From positions 1 to 17,010 of the forward strand of contig SFKX01000028.1 of assembly GCA_004553625.1 (NCBI GenBank): 17,010 nt of DNA. Direction: 5' to 3'. The notes beneath the pieces are model-generated. The model did not search any database. It was not told the DNA's origin and worked only from the letters and a program-made list of their open reading frames with translations. Below, in pieces: positions 1-6,944 of this stretch. Every line of letters begins with the position of its first letter. Position 1 is the first letter of the stretch. This DNA comes from Clostridiales bacterium (GTDB taxonomy: Bacteria; Bacillota_A; Clostridia; Oscillospirales; Oscillospiraceae). A program made the translations under genes and the position numbers.

Positions 1-312
1 GATGTCGATGATAGCGCGGACCGACGGGTCGGTCACGTGCACGCCCATCGCGTGGCAGCTTATCTCGGAGATGTTCTCATCCGCAAACGGCACCTTGTTG
101 CGGCCGTAGCCCGTGCCGATGAGGTACGCCAGGTCCTTGGAGCTATTCAGCTCGGGGACCTTCGAGACCACCTCGTTCATCGCCATGATGGCGCTCTGCT
201 CGGAGTTTATCTTGCTCCTTATCGTGGTGTCCGCTACTATCTTACCGGTCTCGTCCAGTATGACGGCCTTCGTATAGGTGGAGCCGACGTCGCATCCTCC
301 GTAGTATTTCAT
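1..312 (-). CDS. 2-hydroxyacyl-CoA dehydratase activator (BadF/BadG/HgdC-type ATPase), 3' part cut by window edge
   Basis: The first 104 codons of an ASKHA-fold ATPase that is known in this family to pass one electron to the dehydratase at the cost of ATP through a [4Fe-4S] cluster between two subunits. Visible are the N-terminal phosphate-binding motif GGCDVGSTYTKAV (from residue 5), the segment IGTGYGRNKV and EISCHAMG. The frame reaches the window edge at IIDI, just where family members continue with GGQD. The ATG at 312 follows a strong ribosome-binding site (AGGAGG, about 9 nt upstream). It is the last visible gene of the minus-strand operon, 46 nt behind the large dehydratase subunit, the usual place for such an activator. 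The cluster-binding cysteines would lie beyond the window. The family call is secure; the substrate is unknown. Confidence 0.93.
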   Translation of the reverse strand, partial: MKYYGGCDVGSTYTKAVILDETGKIVADTTIRSKINSEQSAIMAMNEVVSKVPELNSSKDLAYLIGTGYGRNKVPFADENISEISCHAMGVHVTDPSVRAIIDI

Positions 313-358
313 TATATATTCTTCCTCCTAATAATCTTTTTATTGGAACAAAAGAGAT

Positions 359-2098
359 TTACCAGGTGATGTCGTCCTCGAACTCGATGAGGCTCTCGTC
401 CGTAGGCTCCGCCTGAATGATGGCGCGCATATAGTTCGTGACCTTGGCGCGCATGTCGCGGCGGGAGACGGTACGCGGGTCCATGAGGTCGTGCTCGACC
501 CAGATGAGGTGCAGGCCGCGCTCACGCGCCTGCTCGTCGAACAGGCCCTGCAGACCGGCCATGGTCTTGCAGCAGACATGCTGGTACATGATGATGAAGT
601 TGGCGTTGAACTGCTCGCAGACCTTCCACAGCTCGTCCAGGACGTGGACATAGCCGCCGTTGGTGTGCTTGCGCATGACCATGCGCTCGTAGAGCCTGGC
701 GAGGTCGCGGATGGCCTCTTCCTTGTCGGTGGTGTTGAGCTCCTTGGTGAAGTTGAGGCTCTCCATCTCGACCAGGACGCCGATGCCCCAGGCGTTGGCC
801 AGCCAGTTCGAGAAGTTGGCGTAGTAGTGGGCCGGGCAGCTCCAGACCACCGCGCGGTACTTCATCGGGTGGCGGTAGGGGTTGCACTTCTCCTCGTAGG
901 ACTGGAACATCAGCTTGCGGACCTTGTAGAAGGTCTTCATGACGCTGGGCTCCAGGCCGCCGTCCATCTCGTAGTTCCACTTGCGGAAGAGCTCGTAGCA
1001 GGGGCCGATGAGCTGCGGGTACGGGGTGGAGTTCATCTCCCACTTCTCCATCTCCATCTTGGTCTGCTCGTTGAAGCGACGGATGACGGTGAAGTAGTGC
1101 TCCCAATCCCACTTCTCACCGGTGATCTCCTCGACCCACTTGATGCAGTGCCACATATCCTGCGCGCCGCACTCGACGGTATCCTCGTCGTCGTAGCGGA
1201 CGGGCAGCGTGAGCGGGAAGGTCGGGAGCTTGAAGCGGCGGTCCTGGTAGCTGGTGGCCATATCGGAGCCGTCGCAGGGGGTGGAGGTGGAGATGAAGCC
1301 GAGGCCGCAGTGCGGCAGGGCGTCGAGGATGGCGCAGCCGCATTCGCTCGTCGGCACGGGGCAGGTATCGGAGGGCAGGCCGTAGCTCTCGACGGCGTCG
1401 ATATACGGGATGCAGATGAGCTGGTCGAGCTCGGAGACGAGGAACATCGGGATGAGCTGGTAGGGGATACCGATGAGCCCCGGGAAACCGGCCATCATCT
1501 GAGCCATGGTCATCTCGTCGAAGAGCATGAGCTTGTCGTTTATCTTGTCGTTGCCGCCGATGCGACGGTCGGCCATGAGCAGCGTGGCGATGACGTTCTC
1601 GACGTAGCGGTAGACGTCTGCCAGGAGCAGGCGGTTCATGGTGACGGCCCTGCCGCGCACACCGAGGGTGTTGCGGTCAAAGAACGCCACGGACGCGAGG
1701 TAGGAGCTGAACCAGCGGTACTCAAAGAGGCCGAGGGCTATGCTCATCGGGTCGCGCATGACCATCTTGATCATGTCGGCCCAGAGGATGAGCCAGTTCT
1801 GGAAGTCGCGCGCGGTGGACTCGAGGCCCTTCCACTCACGCCTAGTGAACGCTATGGCGCCCTTCTGGTAGAGCCGGCCGAGCTGGCGCTCGCCGTTTAT
1901 GAACCTGTCCCACTTCTCAGCGGGGGAGAGCGCGACGAAGTCCTTCCACTCGCTCTGGATGCGCTCTTTGTCCATGCGCATCTTGTTCAGCTGCTTTTTC
2001 TTGACGTCCTTCCAGTCGATCTCGGAGATCATTTCCTTCCAGATCTTGAGGTCGGACGGGACGTTTTTCTTTATCCATTCGAGGTTGGTTTTAAGCAT
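359..2098 (-). CDS. 2-hydroxyacyl-CoA dehydratase family, large subunit (HgdA-like), 579 aa
   Basis: A subunit of the HGD-D family (2-hydroxyacyl-CoA dehydratases, benzoyl-CoA reductases and relatives), which hold iron-sulfur clusters and are started by an ATP-dependent activator. At 579 aa it is clearly longer than the usual 380-480 aa of this family. The extra length appears to be an N-terminal region of about 200 residues rich in Trp, Lys and Met. Cysteines group at residues 246, 253, 255, 264 and 275 (the last in the run STPCDGSD), with a further VVWSCPAHYY segment later. The C-terminal part, with EHDLMDPRTVSRRDMRAKV, resembles the end of HgdA/HgdB proteins. The ATG has a GGAGGT site 8 nt upstream and lies 1 nt after the stop of the preceding gene, so the two subunits are probably translationally coupled. 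The actual substrate cannot be read from the sequence. Confidence 0.85.
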   Translation of the reverse strand: MLKTNLEWIKKNVPSDLKIWKEMISEIDWKDVKKKQLNKMRMDKERIQSEWKDFVALSPAEKWDRFINGERQLGRLYQKGAIAFTRREWKGLESTARDFQNWLILWADMIKMVMRDPMSIALGLFEYRWFSSYLASVAFFDRNTLGVRGRAVTMNRLLLADVYRYVENVIATLLMADRRIGGNDKINDKLMLFDEMTMAQMMAGFPGLIGIPYQLIPMFLVSELDQLICIPYIDAVESYGLPSDTCPVPTSECGCAILDALPHCGLGFISTSTPCDGSDMATSYQDRRFKLPTFPLTLPVRYDDEDTVECGAQDMWHCIKWVEEITGEKWDWEHYFTVIRRFNEQTKMEMEKWEMNSTPYPQLIGPCYELFRKWNYEMDGGLEPSVMKTFYKVRKLMFQSYEEKCNPYRHPMKYRAVVWSCPAHYYANFSNWLANAWGIGVLVEMESLNFTKELNTTDKEEAIRDLARLYERMVMRKHTNGGYVHVLDELWKVCEQFNANFIIMYQHVCCKTMAGLQGLFDEQARERGLHLIWVEHDLMDPRTVSRRDMRAKVTNYMRAIIQAEPTDESLIEFEDDITW

Positions 2099-2099
2099 C

Positions 2100-3296
2100 T
2101 TATTTGACCTCCTTGCCCTGCTGGATGCGCTTTATCTCCAGGGACTCCACAAAGGCCTGGAAGCGGGTGCGGAGCTGCCCGGAAGTTTTGGCGTTGTAGG
2201 GCCGGTCAATCGTCAGCACCGGGTGGCCGTAGTCCTCGTACTGGACGTGGCTGGCCAGCGCGCGCTCGAAGCCCCAGAAGTCGCAGAACTTGACGTTCTC
2301 GTAGATGATGCCGTCCGCGTCGAACTCACGGGCGAGCCTGTCGGCGGTCTCGCGGCGCTGGAGGATCTTCTCGTCCGACATGAAGCGCGGACACTCGCTG
2401 GTGATGAGGTAGTGCCGGCAGATCTGAACGAGAGCGGGCTCCTCGTCGTTCAGCTCAATGACCTCGCGGCCCGGGAACACGCCGAAGCAGAAGCGGTCGA
2501 ACGCTATGAACGCGCCTGCATCCTCGAGCATACGGGTGAGGTTGGGGTCGTCTATCTCGGAGCCGACTATGCCCACACGGCAGCGGTACCAGGGCTTTGC
2601 GTCGGGCTCGCGGGACTTTATCTCCTCGAGGGTCTCTTTGAGGTAGGGGAGTATCAGCTTTTGCGGGCAGCAGAAACTCACCATGTTGATGATGTGGAAC
2701 TCGTAACCGGTCACGGGCGGATTCTGGAGCTTGCGGAGCTCGCTTATCTCCGTGATGATGCGGCAGATCTCGTTGTGCCTTTCGACAGCCTCACGCAGGG
2801 CGGCGTCCGAGATGTCCACGCCGAGCTTTTCGTGCATGACGTTCAGGACGCGGTTCTGCATCTGGGTGACGTAGTGCTTGAGGGTATAATCGGTGTATTT
2901 ATAGGGGATGTCCGCGTGGGTGACGAAGAAGTTCGGCTTATCGATGCACTTGAGCAGTTCGATATTTTCCATGCAGCGGTTCATCTGGGCGCAGGCGTCC
3001 ACGCCGCAGATGCCGTCCAGGAAGTTGTAGCCGCCTTCGATCGCCCTCTCGACCAGGGCGCGGCAGTACTCACATGTGTAGTTGGACATGTAATAGGAGG
3101 CCACGTCGATGCTGCCCGTATTAGGAGCGCGCATCCTGACCGAGAAGCAGTTGTCCACATTGAGAAGCACTTCCGGCATGTGGTAGCAGGTGAAGCCCAG
3201 AGCGAGCTGACCTTCTTCCTTGGCCTTGCGTATGAGCTCGTTGTGCGCATCATCCAGCAGGTTCTCAAAGTAGATCAGATGCTTAAGATCTTTCAA
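2100..3296 (-). CDS. 2-hydroxyacyl-CoA dehydratase family, small subunit (HgdB-like), 398 aa
   Basis: Partner subunit of the HGD-D family and of typical length. It shows the family fold signatures ERAIEGGYNFLDG near residues 83-95, VGIVGSEIDDP in the second domain and the C-terminal run HPVLTIDRPYN. It is rich in cysteine: positions 37, 50, 75, 78, 97, 102, 108 and 117 in the N-terminal third, including C-x2-C and C-x4-C spacings, plus a Cys pair in SFCCPQK. Some of these should bind the catalytic [4Fe-4S] or a larger cluster. The start is TTG at 3296, supported by a GAGAGGTG site 7 nt upstream; no ATG sits nearby in frame. It lies 15 nt downstream of the CooC-like gene and directly before the large subunit. 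Known relatives dehydrate 2-hydroxyacyl-CoAs from amino acid fermentation, but others are reductases with double-cubane clusters, so the reaction is open. Confidence 0.87.
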   Translation of the reverse strand: MKDLKHLIYFENLLDDAHNELIRKAKEEGQLALGFTCYHMPEVLLNVDNCFSVRMRAPNTGSIDVASYYMSNYTCEYCRALVERAIEGGYNFLDGICGVDACAQMNRCMENIELLKCIDKPNFFVTHADIPYKYTDYTLKHYVTQMQNRVLNVMHEKLGVDISDAALREAVERHNEICRIITEISELRKLQNPPVTGYEFHIINMVSFCCPQKLILPYLKETLEEIKSREPDAKPWYRCRVGIVGSEIDDPNLTRMLEDAGAFIAFDRFCFGVFPGREVIELNDEEPALVQICRHYLITSECPRFMSDEKILQRRETADRLAREFDADGIIYENVKFCDFWGFERALASHVQYEDYGHPVLTIDRPYNAKTSGQLRTRFQAFVESLEIKRIQQGKEVK

Positions 3297-3311
3297 ATGT
3301 TTACACCTCTC

Positions 3312-4079
3312 TTATAAAATCTCTATTCTTCGGAGCGCTTCCCTCACTCCGTAGAGGACCTTGGACCCAGCGGGAAGCTCGAATACGCTCTTCCCCTGGA
3401 TGTCGTTTGCGGCGTGGCTCTCGTCCGCCTCGATGAAGGCGAGTATCTCCACGCCGGGGATCTCGATATACCGGTTGAGCTCCGGGTTCGTGACCCGGTT
3501 TATTATGGCGCCGATGTGTTCGTACATCACGAGCTCGTCCGCGACTTCCTTGATGGTCTCCGCAACGTGCGTCCCCTTCCGGCTCTGGTCCGAAATGAGG
3601 ATGAGGTGCGTTACCTTTTCCATGACGCGGCGCTGTATCTGCTCTATCCCGGCCTCGCCGTCTATCACAACGTAGTCGAAGTCGCCCGCCAGCATACTGA
3701 CGACCTCCTTCAGATATGCGTTCACGCTGCAATAGCAGCCCTCGTTCTCAGGCCGGCCTATCGCAAGGAACGAAAAGCCGTTTGTCTCGACCATGGTGTC
3801 GAAGATCCTGAACCGGGACTCGTTGAGCAGTTCGATAGCCTCCCTGGGCCTGCCGTCCTCCGCGCTTTTTATGACCGCACGGCGAATGTCGTCCAGGGAC
3901 GATGTGACCTTCACTCCCAGCGCCGTCGAAAGTCCGACTGCCGGGTCGGCGTCTATTGCCAGGACCCTGGAGCCCGGCCGCTCCTCTGTGAGGACGCGCA
4001 CGATGGCGGCCGCGAGCGACGTCTTCCCCACGCCGCCTTTGCCCGCCAGGGCTATTATCCTGGCCTGTCCTTCGCCCAT
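3312..4079 (-). CDS. CooC-type MinD/ParA family ATPase, putative metal (nickel) insertion factor
   Basis: A 255-residue P-loop ATPase of the SIMIBI class. Residues 14-20 form the deviant Walker A KGGVGKT, AIDADPAVGL (41-50) is the switch/A' region, and VVIDGEAGIEQIQRR is the Walker B stretch that in CooC reads DNEAG. Residues 115-117 are Cys-Tyr-Cys in the context GCYCSVN; in CooC1 the equivalent C-X-C binds nickel or zinc at the dimer interface. CooC drives ATP-dependent nickel insertion into carbon monoxide dehydrogenase. Here the gene heads the operon of the 2-hydroxyacyl-CoA dehydratase genes and faces divergently toward a His-rich protein and a CooT protein. An in-frame TTG lies one codon upstream (4082), but the ATG at 4079 has the better 7-nt spacing from GGGGG. 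The CooC-like call is firm; the client enzyme is inference. Confidence 0.87.
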   Translation of the reverse strand: MGEGQARIIALAGKGGVGKTSLAAAIVRVLTEERPGSRVLAIDADPAVGLSTALGVKVTSSLDDIRRAVIKSAEDGRPREAIELLNESRFRIFDTMVETNGFSFLAIGRPENEGCYCSVNAYLKEVVSMLAGDFDYVVIDGEAGIEQIQRRVMEKVTHLILISDQSRKGTHVAETIKEVADELVMYEHIGAIINRVTNPELNRYIEIPGVEILAFIEADESHAANDIQGKSVFELPAGSKVLYGVREALRRIEIL

Positions 4080-4132
4080 CAACTACCCCCTCTCGTATTT
4101 GTTAAAGAGCAACGAACGCTTGACAATAAGTT

Positions 4133-4161
4133 AGCATACATTGAGTCATTTTACAAGACAA
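4133..4161 (-). promoter_or_regulatory. candidate sigma-A promoter of the cooC-like/dehydratase operon
   Basis: Read on the minus strand, TTGTCT (4156-4161) and TATGCT (4133-4138) are separated by 17 nt. Each hexamer matches 4 of 6 consensus bases. A start near 4126 would give a leader of about 47 nt before the ATG at 4079. A second option, TTGTCA (4121-4126), has a good -35 but only a poor -10. Confidence 0.4.
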
Positions 4162-4187
4162 AAACTATACAACACCATATTTTTTTG

Positions 4188-4216
4188 TTGAATGTCTCGT
4201 ATGCCTGTGCTATGAT
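4188..4216 (+). promoter_or_regulatory. sigma-A promoter for the His-rich protein/cooT operon
   Basis: TTGAAT (4188-4193), a 17-nt spacer and TATGAT (4211-4216) make a good vegetative promoter. Transcription should begin near 4223. A small perfect stem-loop, CGGCC-aaag-GGCCG (4222-4235), would then sit at the very 5' end of the mRNA and could stabilise it. The ribosome-binding site CGAGGG follows at 4252-4257. Confidence 0.65.
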
Positions 4217-4263
4217 TTAAGCGGCCAAAGGGCCGGTAAACAAGCGGAAAGCGAGGGCGCAAG

Positions 4264-4596
4264 ATGATATTTACAAAACTTCTGCTGCACGAGGGCGGGC
4301 ACGGTCACGCCGGCTGCTGCGGCGAACACGCACACGAACATGCGCACGAGCACGTCTGCGGGCACCACCACGAACACGGCGATACGCCCGAGCTCACGCC
4401 GGAACAGACCCTGGCGCTCATGAGCTATATGCTCGAGCACAACCGCAGCCACGCGGAGGAGCTGCACGGTGTGGCTCACGCCCTGGAACACCAGGGCAAG
4501 CCAGAGGCGGCCAAGCTCGTCTCGGAGGCCGTGCACTACTTCGGCCACTGCAATGACAGGCTGGAGGAAGCCCTCCGGCTGGTAAAGGGGGAATAG
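4264..4596 (+). CDS. His/Cys-rich small protein, putative nickel-binding (CooJ-like in composition)
   Basis: A 110-residue soluble protein with 19 histidines. Twelve lie within residues 9-38, together with Cys18, Cys19 and Cys32, in alternating H-x-H patterns (for example HAHEHAHEH) typical of metal-storing tails. Residues 45-110 look like a helical domain with regularly placed His (59, 63, 68, 72, 76, 91, 95), several spaced i/i+4, as on one face of a helix. CooJ of Rhodospirillum rubrum is also a short protein with a His-rich tail that binds nickel for CODH, but its tail is C-terminal, whereas this one is N-terminal. The next gene is cooT-like, 2 nt downstream, and a CooC-like ATPase is divergent, which supports nickel handling. 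Homology to CooJ itself is not established by eye; a zinc or other metal buffer remains possible. Confidence 0.75.
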   Translation: MIFTKLLLHEGGHGHAGCCGEHAHEHAHEHVCGHHHEHGDTPELTPEQTLALMSYMLEHNRSHAEELHGVAHALEHQGKPEAAKLVSEAVHYFGHCNDRLEEALRLVKGE

Positions 4597-4598
4597 TC

Positions 4599-4790
4599 AT
4601 GTGCCTGTCGGACGCATTTGAACTCGTGGACGGCGAGCGCCGTCCGCTCATGAGCTACGTCTCCGGCATCAGCGTGGACGAAAAGGGCGTCACTCTCACG
4701 GATATGCTCGGCGCGCGCAAGACCGTCGCCGGCACGCTCAAGAGCGTGGACCTCACGCGAAACGTCATCCTGATAGAGGCAAAGCAATGA
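4599..4790 (+). CDS. cooT: CooT family nickel-binding protein
   Basis: A 63-residue protein beginning Met-Cys-Leu, with the family pattern of a small beta-barrel: ISVDEKGVTLTDMLG (residues 24-38) and the end VDLTRNVILIEAKQ. In CooT of Rhodospirillum rubrum the dimer binds one nickel through Cys2, which is conserved here. The ATG follows the stop of the His-rich gene by 2 nt and has an AAAGGGGGA ribosome-binding site at 4584-4592, so the two are co-translated. CooT belongs to the cooCTJ nickel-insertion set, and all three kinds of protein occur side by side here without a visible CODH gene. The last codon runs straight into a terminator hairpin. Confidence 0.85.
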   Translation: MCLSDAFELVDGERRPLMSYVSGISVDEKGVTLTDMLGARKTVAGTLKSVDLTRNVILIEAKQ

Positions 4791-4827
4791 AAAAAACGCT
4801 GCGGAATCATTTTCCGCGGCGTTTTTT
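4791..4827. terminator. bidirectional intrinsic terminator between cooT and tatD
   Basis: A 16-bp stem pairs 4791-4806 with 4812-4827 around the 5-nt loop TCATT, with one G-T wobble (4800/4818). The arms begin with six A and end with six T, so it can end transcription of cooT on the plus strand and of the TatD gene on the minus strand. It overlaps the TatD stop codon (4827-4829). Confidence 0.92.
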
Positions 4828-5588
4828 CAGTTCAGGCCGAAGAGCCGGCGCGCGTTTTCTGAGCTTATCCGGGCCATCTCCTCCGGGGGAAGGCCCTTTA
4901 TCTCGGCTATCTTCTCCACGATATAGCGCAGCTTGCCGGAGTCGTTCCGCTTGCCTCGGAAGGGGACGGGCGTGAGATAGGGGCTGTCCGTCTCGACGAG
5001 TATGCGCTCCGCCGGGCAGAAGTCCAGGACCTCCAGCGCCTTCCTGGCGTTCTTATAGGTCACAGGCCCGTCGAAGCCCAGGTACCAGCCGCGCTTCACC
5101 AGCTCCCGCGCCATCTCCACGCTGCCGGAAAAGCAGTGGAACACCCCGCGCAGCCCCGGATAGCGGCCCGTTATCCGCAGGCAGTCCTCGTGCGCCTCGC
5201 GGTCATGGATGATGACGGGCTTGCCAAGCTCCAGCGCCAGCTCCAGCTGGGTTACGAACATCTCGTACTGTATTTCCTTGTGCTCCTTGTCCCAGTAATA
5301 GTCCAGCCCTATCTCGCCTATGGCCACGCACTTGGGGTGCCGAGCGAGCTCCCGGACCAGGGCCTCGCTCCCGCAGTCCCAGCTTTCCCACTCCTCGGGC
5401 TGCCAGCCCACGGCGGCGTAGACGAAGGGATACTTTTCCGCCAGCGCCAGCGCCGCGCGGCTGGACTCGCCGTCGCAGCCCGGGTCTATGATACAGTCCA
5501 CGCCGAGCCCGGGCATCGAGGCCAGCAGCGCGTCCCTGTCCGCGTCGAAATGCCCGCTGTCGTAGTGGGCGTGAGTGTCGAAATACAT
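4827..5588 (-). CDS. TatD family metal-dependent hydrolase (DNase)
   Basis: A 253-residue TIM-barrel hydrolase of the amidohydrolase superfamily, complete. Metal-binding motifs are in order: DTHAHYD (His6, His8), GEIGLDYYWD (Glu92), VIIHDREA (His128), VFHCFSG (His151) and ETDSPYL (Asp201). Members act as Mg-dependent 3'-5' exonucleases or deoxyribonucleases in DNA repair and turnover; the cellular role of this paralog is not defined. The frame is open for 10 more codons upstream, but the ATG at 5588 has an AGAGGTG site 6 nt upstream and gives the usual MYFDTHAH start. The common GxHP motif after strand 2 reads GWQP here, a His to Gln change at a position not known to bind metal. Confidence 0.93.
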   Translation of the reverse strand: MYFDTHAHYDSGHFDADRDALLASMPGLGVDCIIDPGCDGESSRAALALAEKYPFVYAAVGWQPEEWESWDCGSEALVRELARHPKCVAIGEIGLDYYWDKEHKEIQYEMFVTQLELALELGKPVIIHDREAHEDCLRITGRYPGLRGVFHCFSGSVEMARELVKRGWYLGFDGPVTYKNARKALEVLDFCPAERILVETDSPYLTPVPFRGKRNDSGKLRYIVEKIAEIKGLPPEEMARISSENARRLFGLN

Positions 5589-5606
5589 GCTCTCACCTCT
5601 GCAAAG

Positions 5607-5635
5607 ATAATAAACCAAGCCGCCGTTGCGCGCAA
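5607..5635 (-). promoter_or_regulatory. promoter of the tatD gene, -35 shared with the divergent promoter
   Basis: On the minus strand TTGCGC (5630-5635), a 17-nt spacer and TATTAT (5607-5612). The start would be near 5600, leaving a leader of about 12 nt that just includes the ribosome-binding site. The -35 lies in the palindrome TTGCGCGCAA (5626-5635), which also holds the -35 of the plus-strand promoter. Confidence 0.6.
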
Positions 5636-5654
5636 GAGGCCGCTGTGCTAAAAT
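5626..5654 (+). promoter_or_regulatory. promoter of the O-antigen ligase-like/acyltransferase/fchA/folD operon
   Basis: TTGCGC (5626-5631), a 17-nt spacer and the extended -10 TGC-TAAAAT (5646-5654). The predicted start, about 7 nt after the -10, falls on or next to the ATG at 5661. No ribosome-binding site is present between the -10 and that ATG, so the message may be leaderless. Confidence 0.6.
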
Positions 5655-5660
5655 GTGCTC

Positions 5661-6944
5661 ATGGATAAGTACGCACGCTGGCTGACGGACAAATATATCT
5701 GCATAATGCTGCTGATTTTCCCGCTATGGACCGGGACGGTCGGCTATACGGGCATCACCAGGCCGAAGTTCCTCTTCTTCGCCCTGCTAACGGGGTTCTG
5801 GCTGGCGGCGCTTCTGGCCTGCGCGCTCTTTTTCCGCTGCAAGCCCTCGCGGCCGCGGGGCTTCCAGCTCGCCGCGCTCGCCTTCATGGCGGCGGCCTGC
5901 CTCTCGGCGCTGTTTTCTGAAAACATCCAGTATTCCATCCTGGGCTCCAACCGCTACGACGGGCTCGTGACGCTCCTGCTCTATGGCGGCATCGCCCTCG
6001 GCGTCTCGCGCTGGGGCGAATTTAAGGAACGTTATGTAAACTTATCCGCCCTCGCCGCCGGGCTTTGCGCCGTCGTCTGCATACTCCAGCTCTGCCGGGT
6101 GAACGTCCTGGGACTATTCCCGGAGGGCCTGGACTTTTATGACGCCGGGACGAGGTATACGGGCGAGTTCCTGGGTACGATGGGGAATACGAATGTCCTT
6201 GCGGCCTGGTTCTGCCTGGTGATACCGCTGCTGACGGTCTCCGCGCTGCGCTCGCGGCCCGTCCGGGCGGCGCTGCTGCTTCTTGTCGCCGCGGCCTGCC
6301 TGGGCCTGCTCTTCTACATCGAGGCCCTCTCCGGCCTGGTGGGCTGCCTGGGCTGCGCTCTCGTGACTGCTCCATATTATGTTAACCAAACTGGCCGCCG
6401 ACGCGCGGCCCGAATGCTGCTGGCGGCGGAGGCCGCGGCGTGCTTCGCGGGCCTGGCGCTGGTGTACTTCACGCCGCCGGGAAATGGGATGTTGTGGGAA
6501 CTGTCCGAAATACTGCACGGCCGGGCGCAGGACGGCTTCGGTTCGAGCCGTGTGGCGATATGGCGCGAGGCGCTGCGGATTTTTGCGGAGCGGCCGCTCC
6601 TAGGCGGCGGGCCGGACAGCTTCGGCCTGCGCTCGACGGTGGAATTTTCGCGTTTCGTGCCGGAGACGGGCGCGACCCTGTCCACGCACGCGGACAATGC
6701 GCACTGCGAGCCACTTGGCTACCTCGTGAACCTGGGCATACCGGGCTTTGCGGCCTACTGTGCGCTGGCGGTCCTGTCGCTGCGGCGCTGGCTGCGCGGC
6801 GCTGACCCGGCCCTGGGTGCTGGCCTGCTCTGCTATCTGGTGCAGAGTCTCTTCGGCCTGGGGCTCTGCCTGGTGGCGCCGATAGCGTGGATATACATGG
6901 GGCTCCTCTGCTCGGAAAGGGAGGCGGAAAGCAATGCCGGATAG
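5661..6944 (+). CDS. O-antigen ligase/polymerase family (WaaL/Wzy_C-like) membrane protein
   Basis: A 427-residue integral membrane protein with roughly ten hydrophobic segments, starting at residue 15 and ending just before the C-terminal SEREAESNAG. A large extracytoplasmic loop holds GGGPDSFGLRSTVEF followed by STHADNAHCEPLGYLVNLGIPG; this matches the G-x-G-P-x-x-F and H(A)DN pattern of the Wzy_C family, which links or polymerises glycans at the outer face of the membrane. In a Gram-positive-type cell it would act on capsule, exopolysaccharide or wall polymer rather than on LPS. An in-frame GTG lies two codons upstream (5655); neither start has a ribosome-binding site. It overlaps the acyltransferase gene by 11 nt. 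The specific glycan is unknown. Confidence 0.82.
   Translation: MDKYARWLTDKYICIMLLIFPLWTGTVGYTGITRPKFLFFALLTGFWLAALLACALFFRCKPSRPRGFQLAALAFMAAACLSALFSENIQYSILGSNRYDGLVTLLLYGGIALGVSRWGEFKERYVNLSALAAGLCAVVCILQLCRVNVLGLFPEGLDFYDAGTRYTGEFLGTMGNTNVLAAWFCLVIPLLTVSALRSRPVRAALLLLVAAACLGLLFYIEALSGLVGCLGCALVTAPYYVNQTGRRRAARMLLAAEAAACFAGLALVYFTPPGNGMLWELSEILHGRAQDGFGSSRVAIWREALRIFAERPLLGGGPDSFGLRSTVEFSRFVPETGATLSTHADNAHCEPLGYLVNLGIPGFAAYCALAVLSLRRWLRGADPALGAGLLCYLVQSLFGLGLCLVAPIAWIYMGLLCSEREAESNAG

Noticed and set aside
491..2107. Long plus-strand frame (538 codons) opposite the large dehydratase subunit
   Set aside because: It is an antisense shadow: its composition is Val/Leu/Asp/Glu-rich and repetitive, it has no family motif, and the minus-strand gene is clearly real.
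1899..3317. Long plus-strand frame (472 codons) opposite the HgdB-like gene
   Set aside because: Antisense shadow caused by GC-rich codon bias; no recognisable domain.
4120..4125. Perfect TTGACA on the plus strand in the cooC-cooT intergenic region
   Set aside because: No -10 hexamer at 15-19 nt downstream (GAGTCA at the right place); the TTGAAT/TATGAT pair at 4188-4216 is far better.
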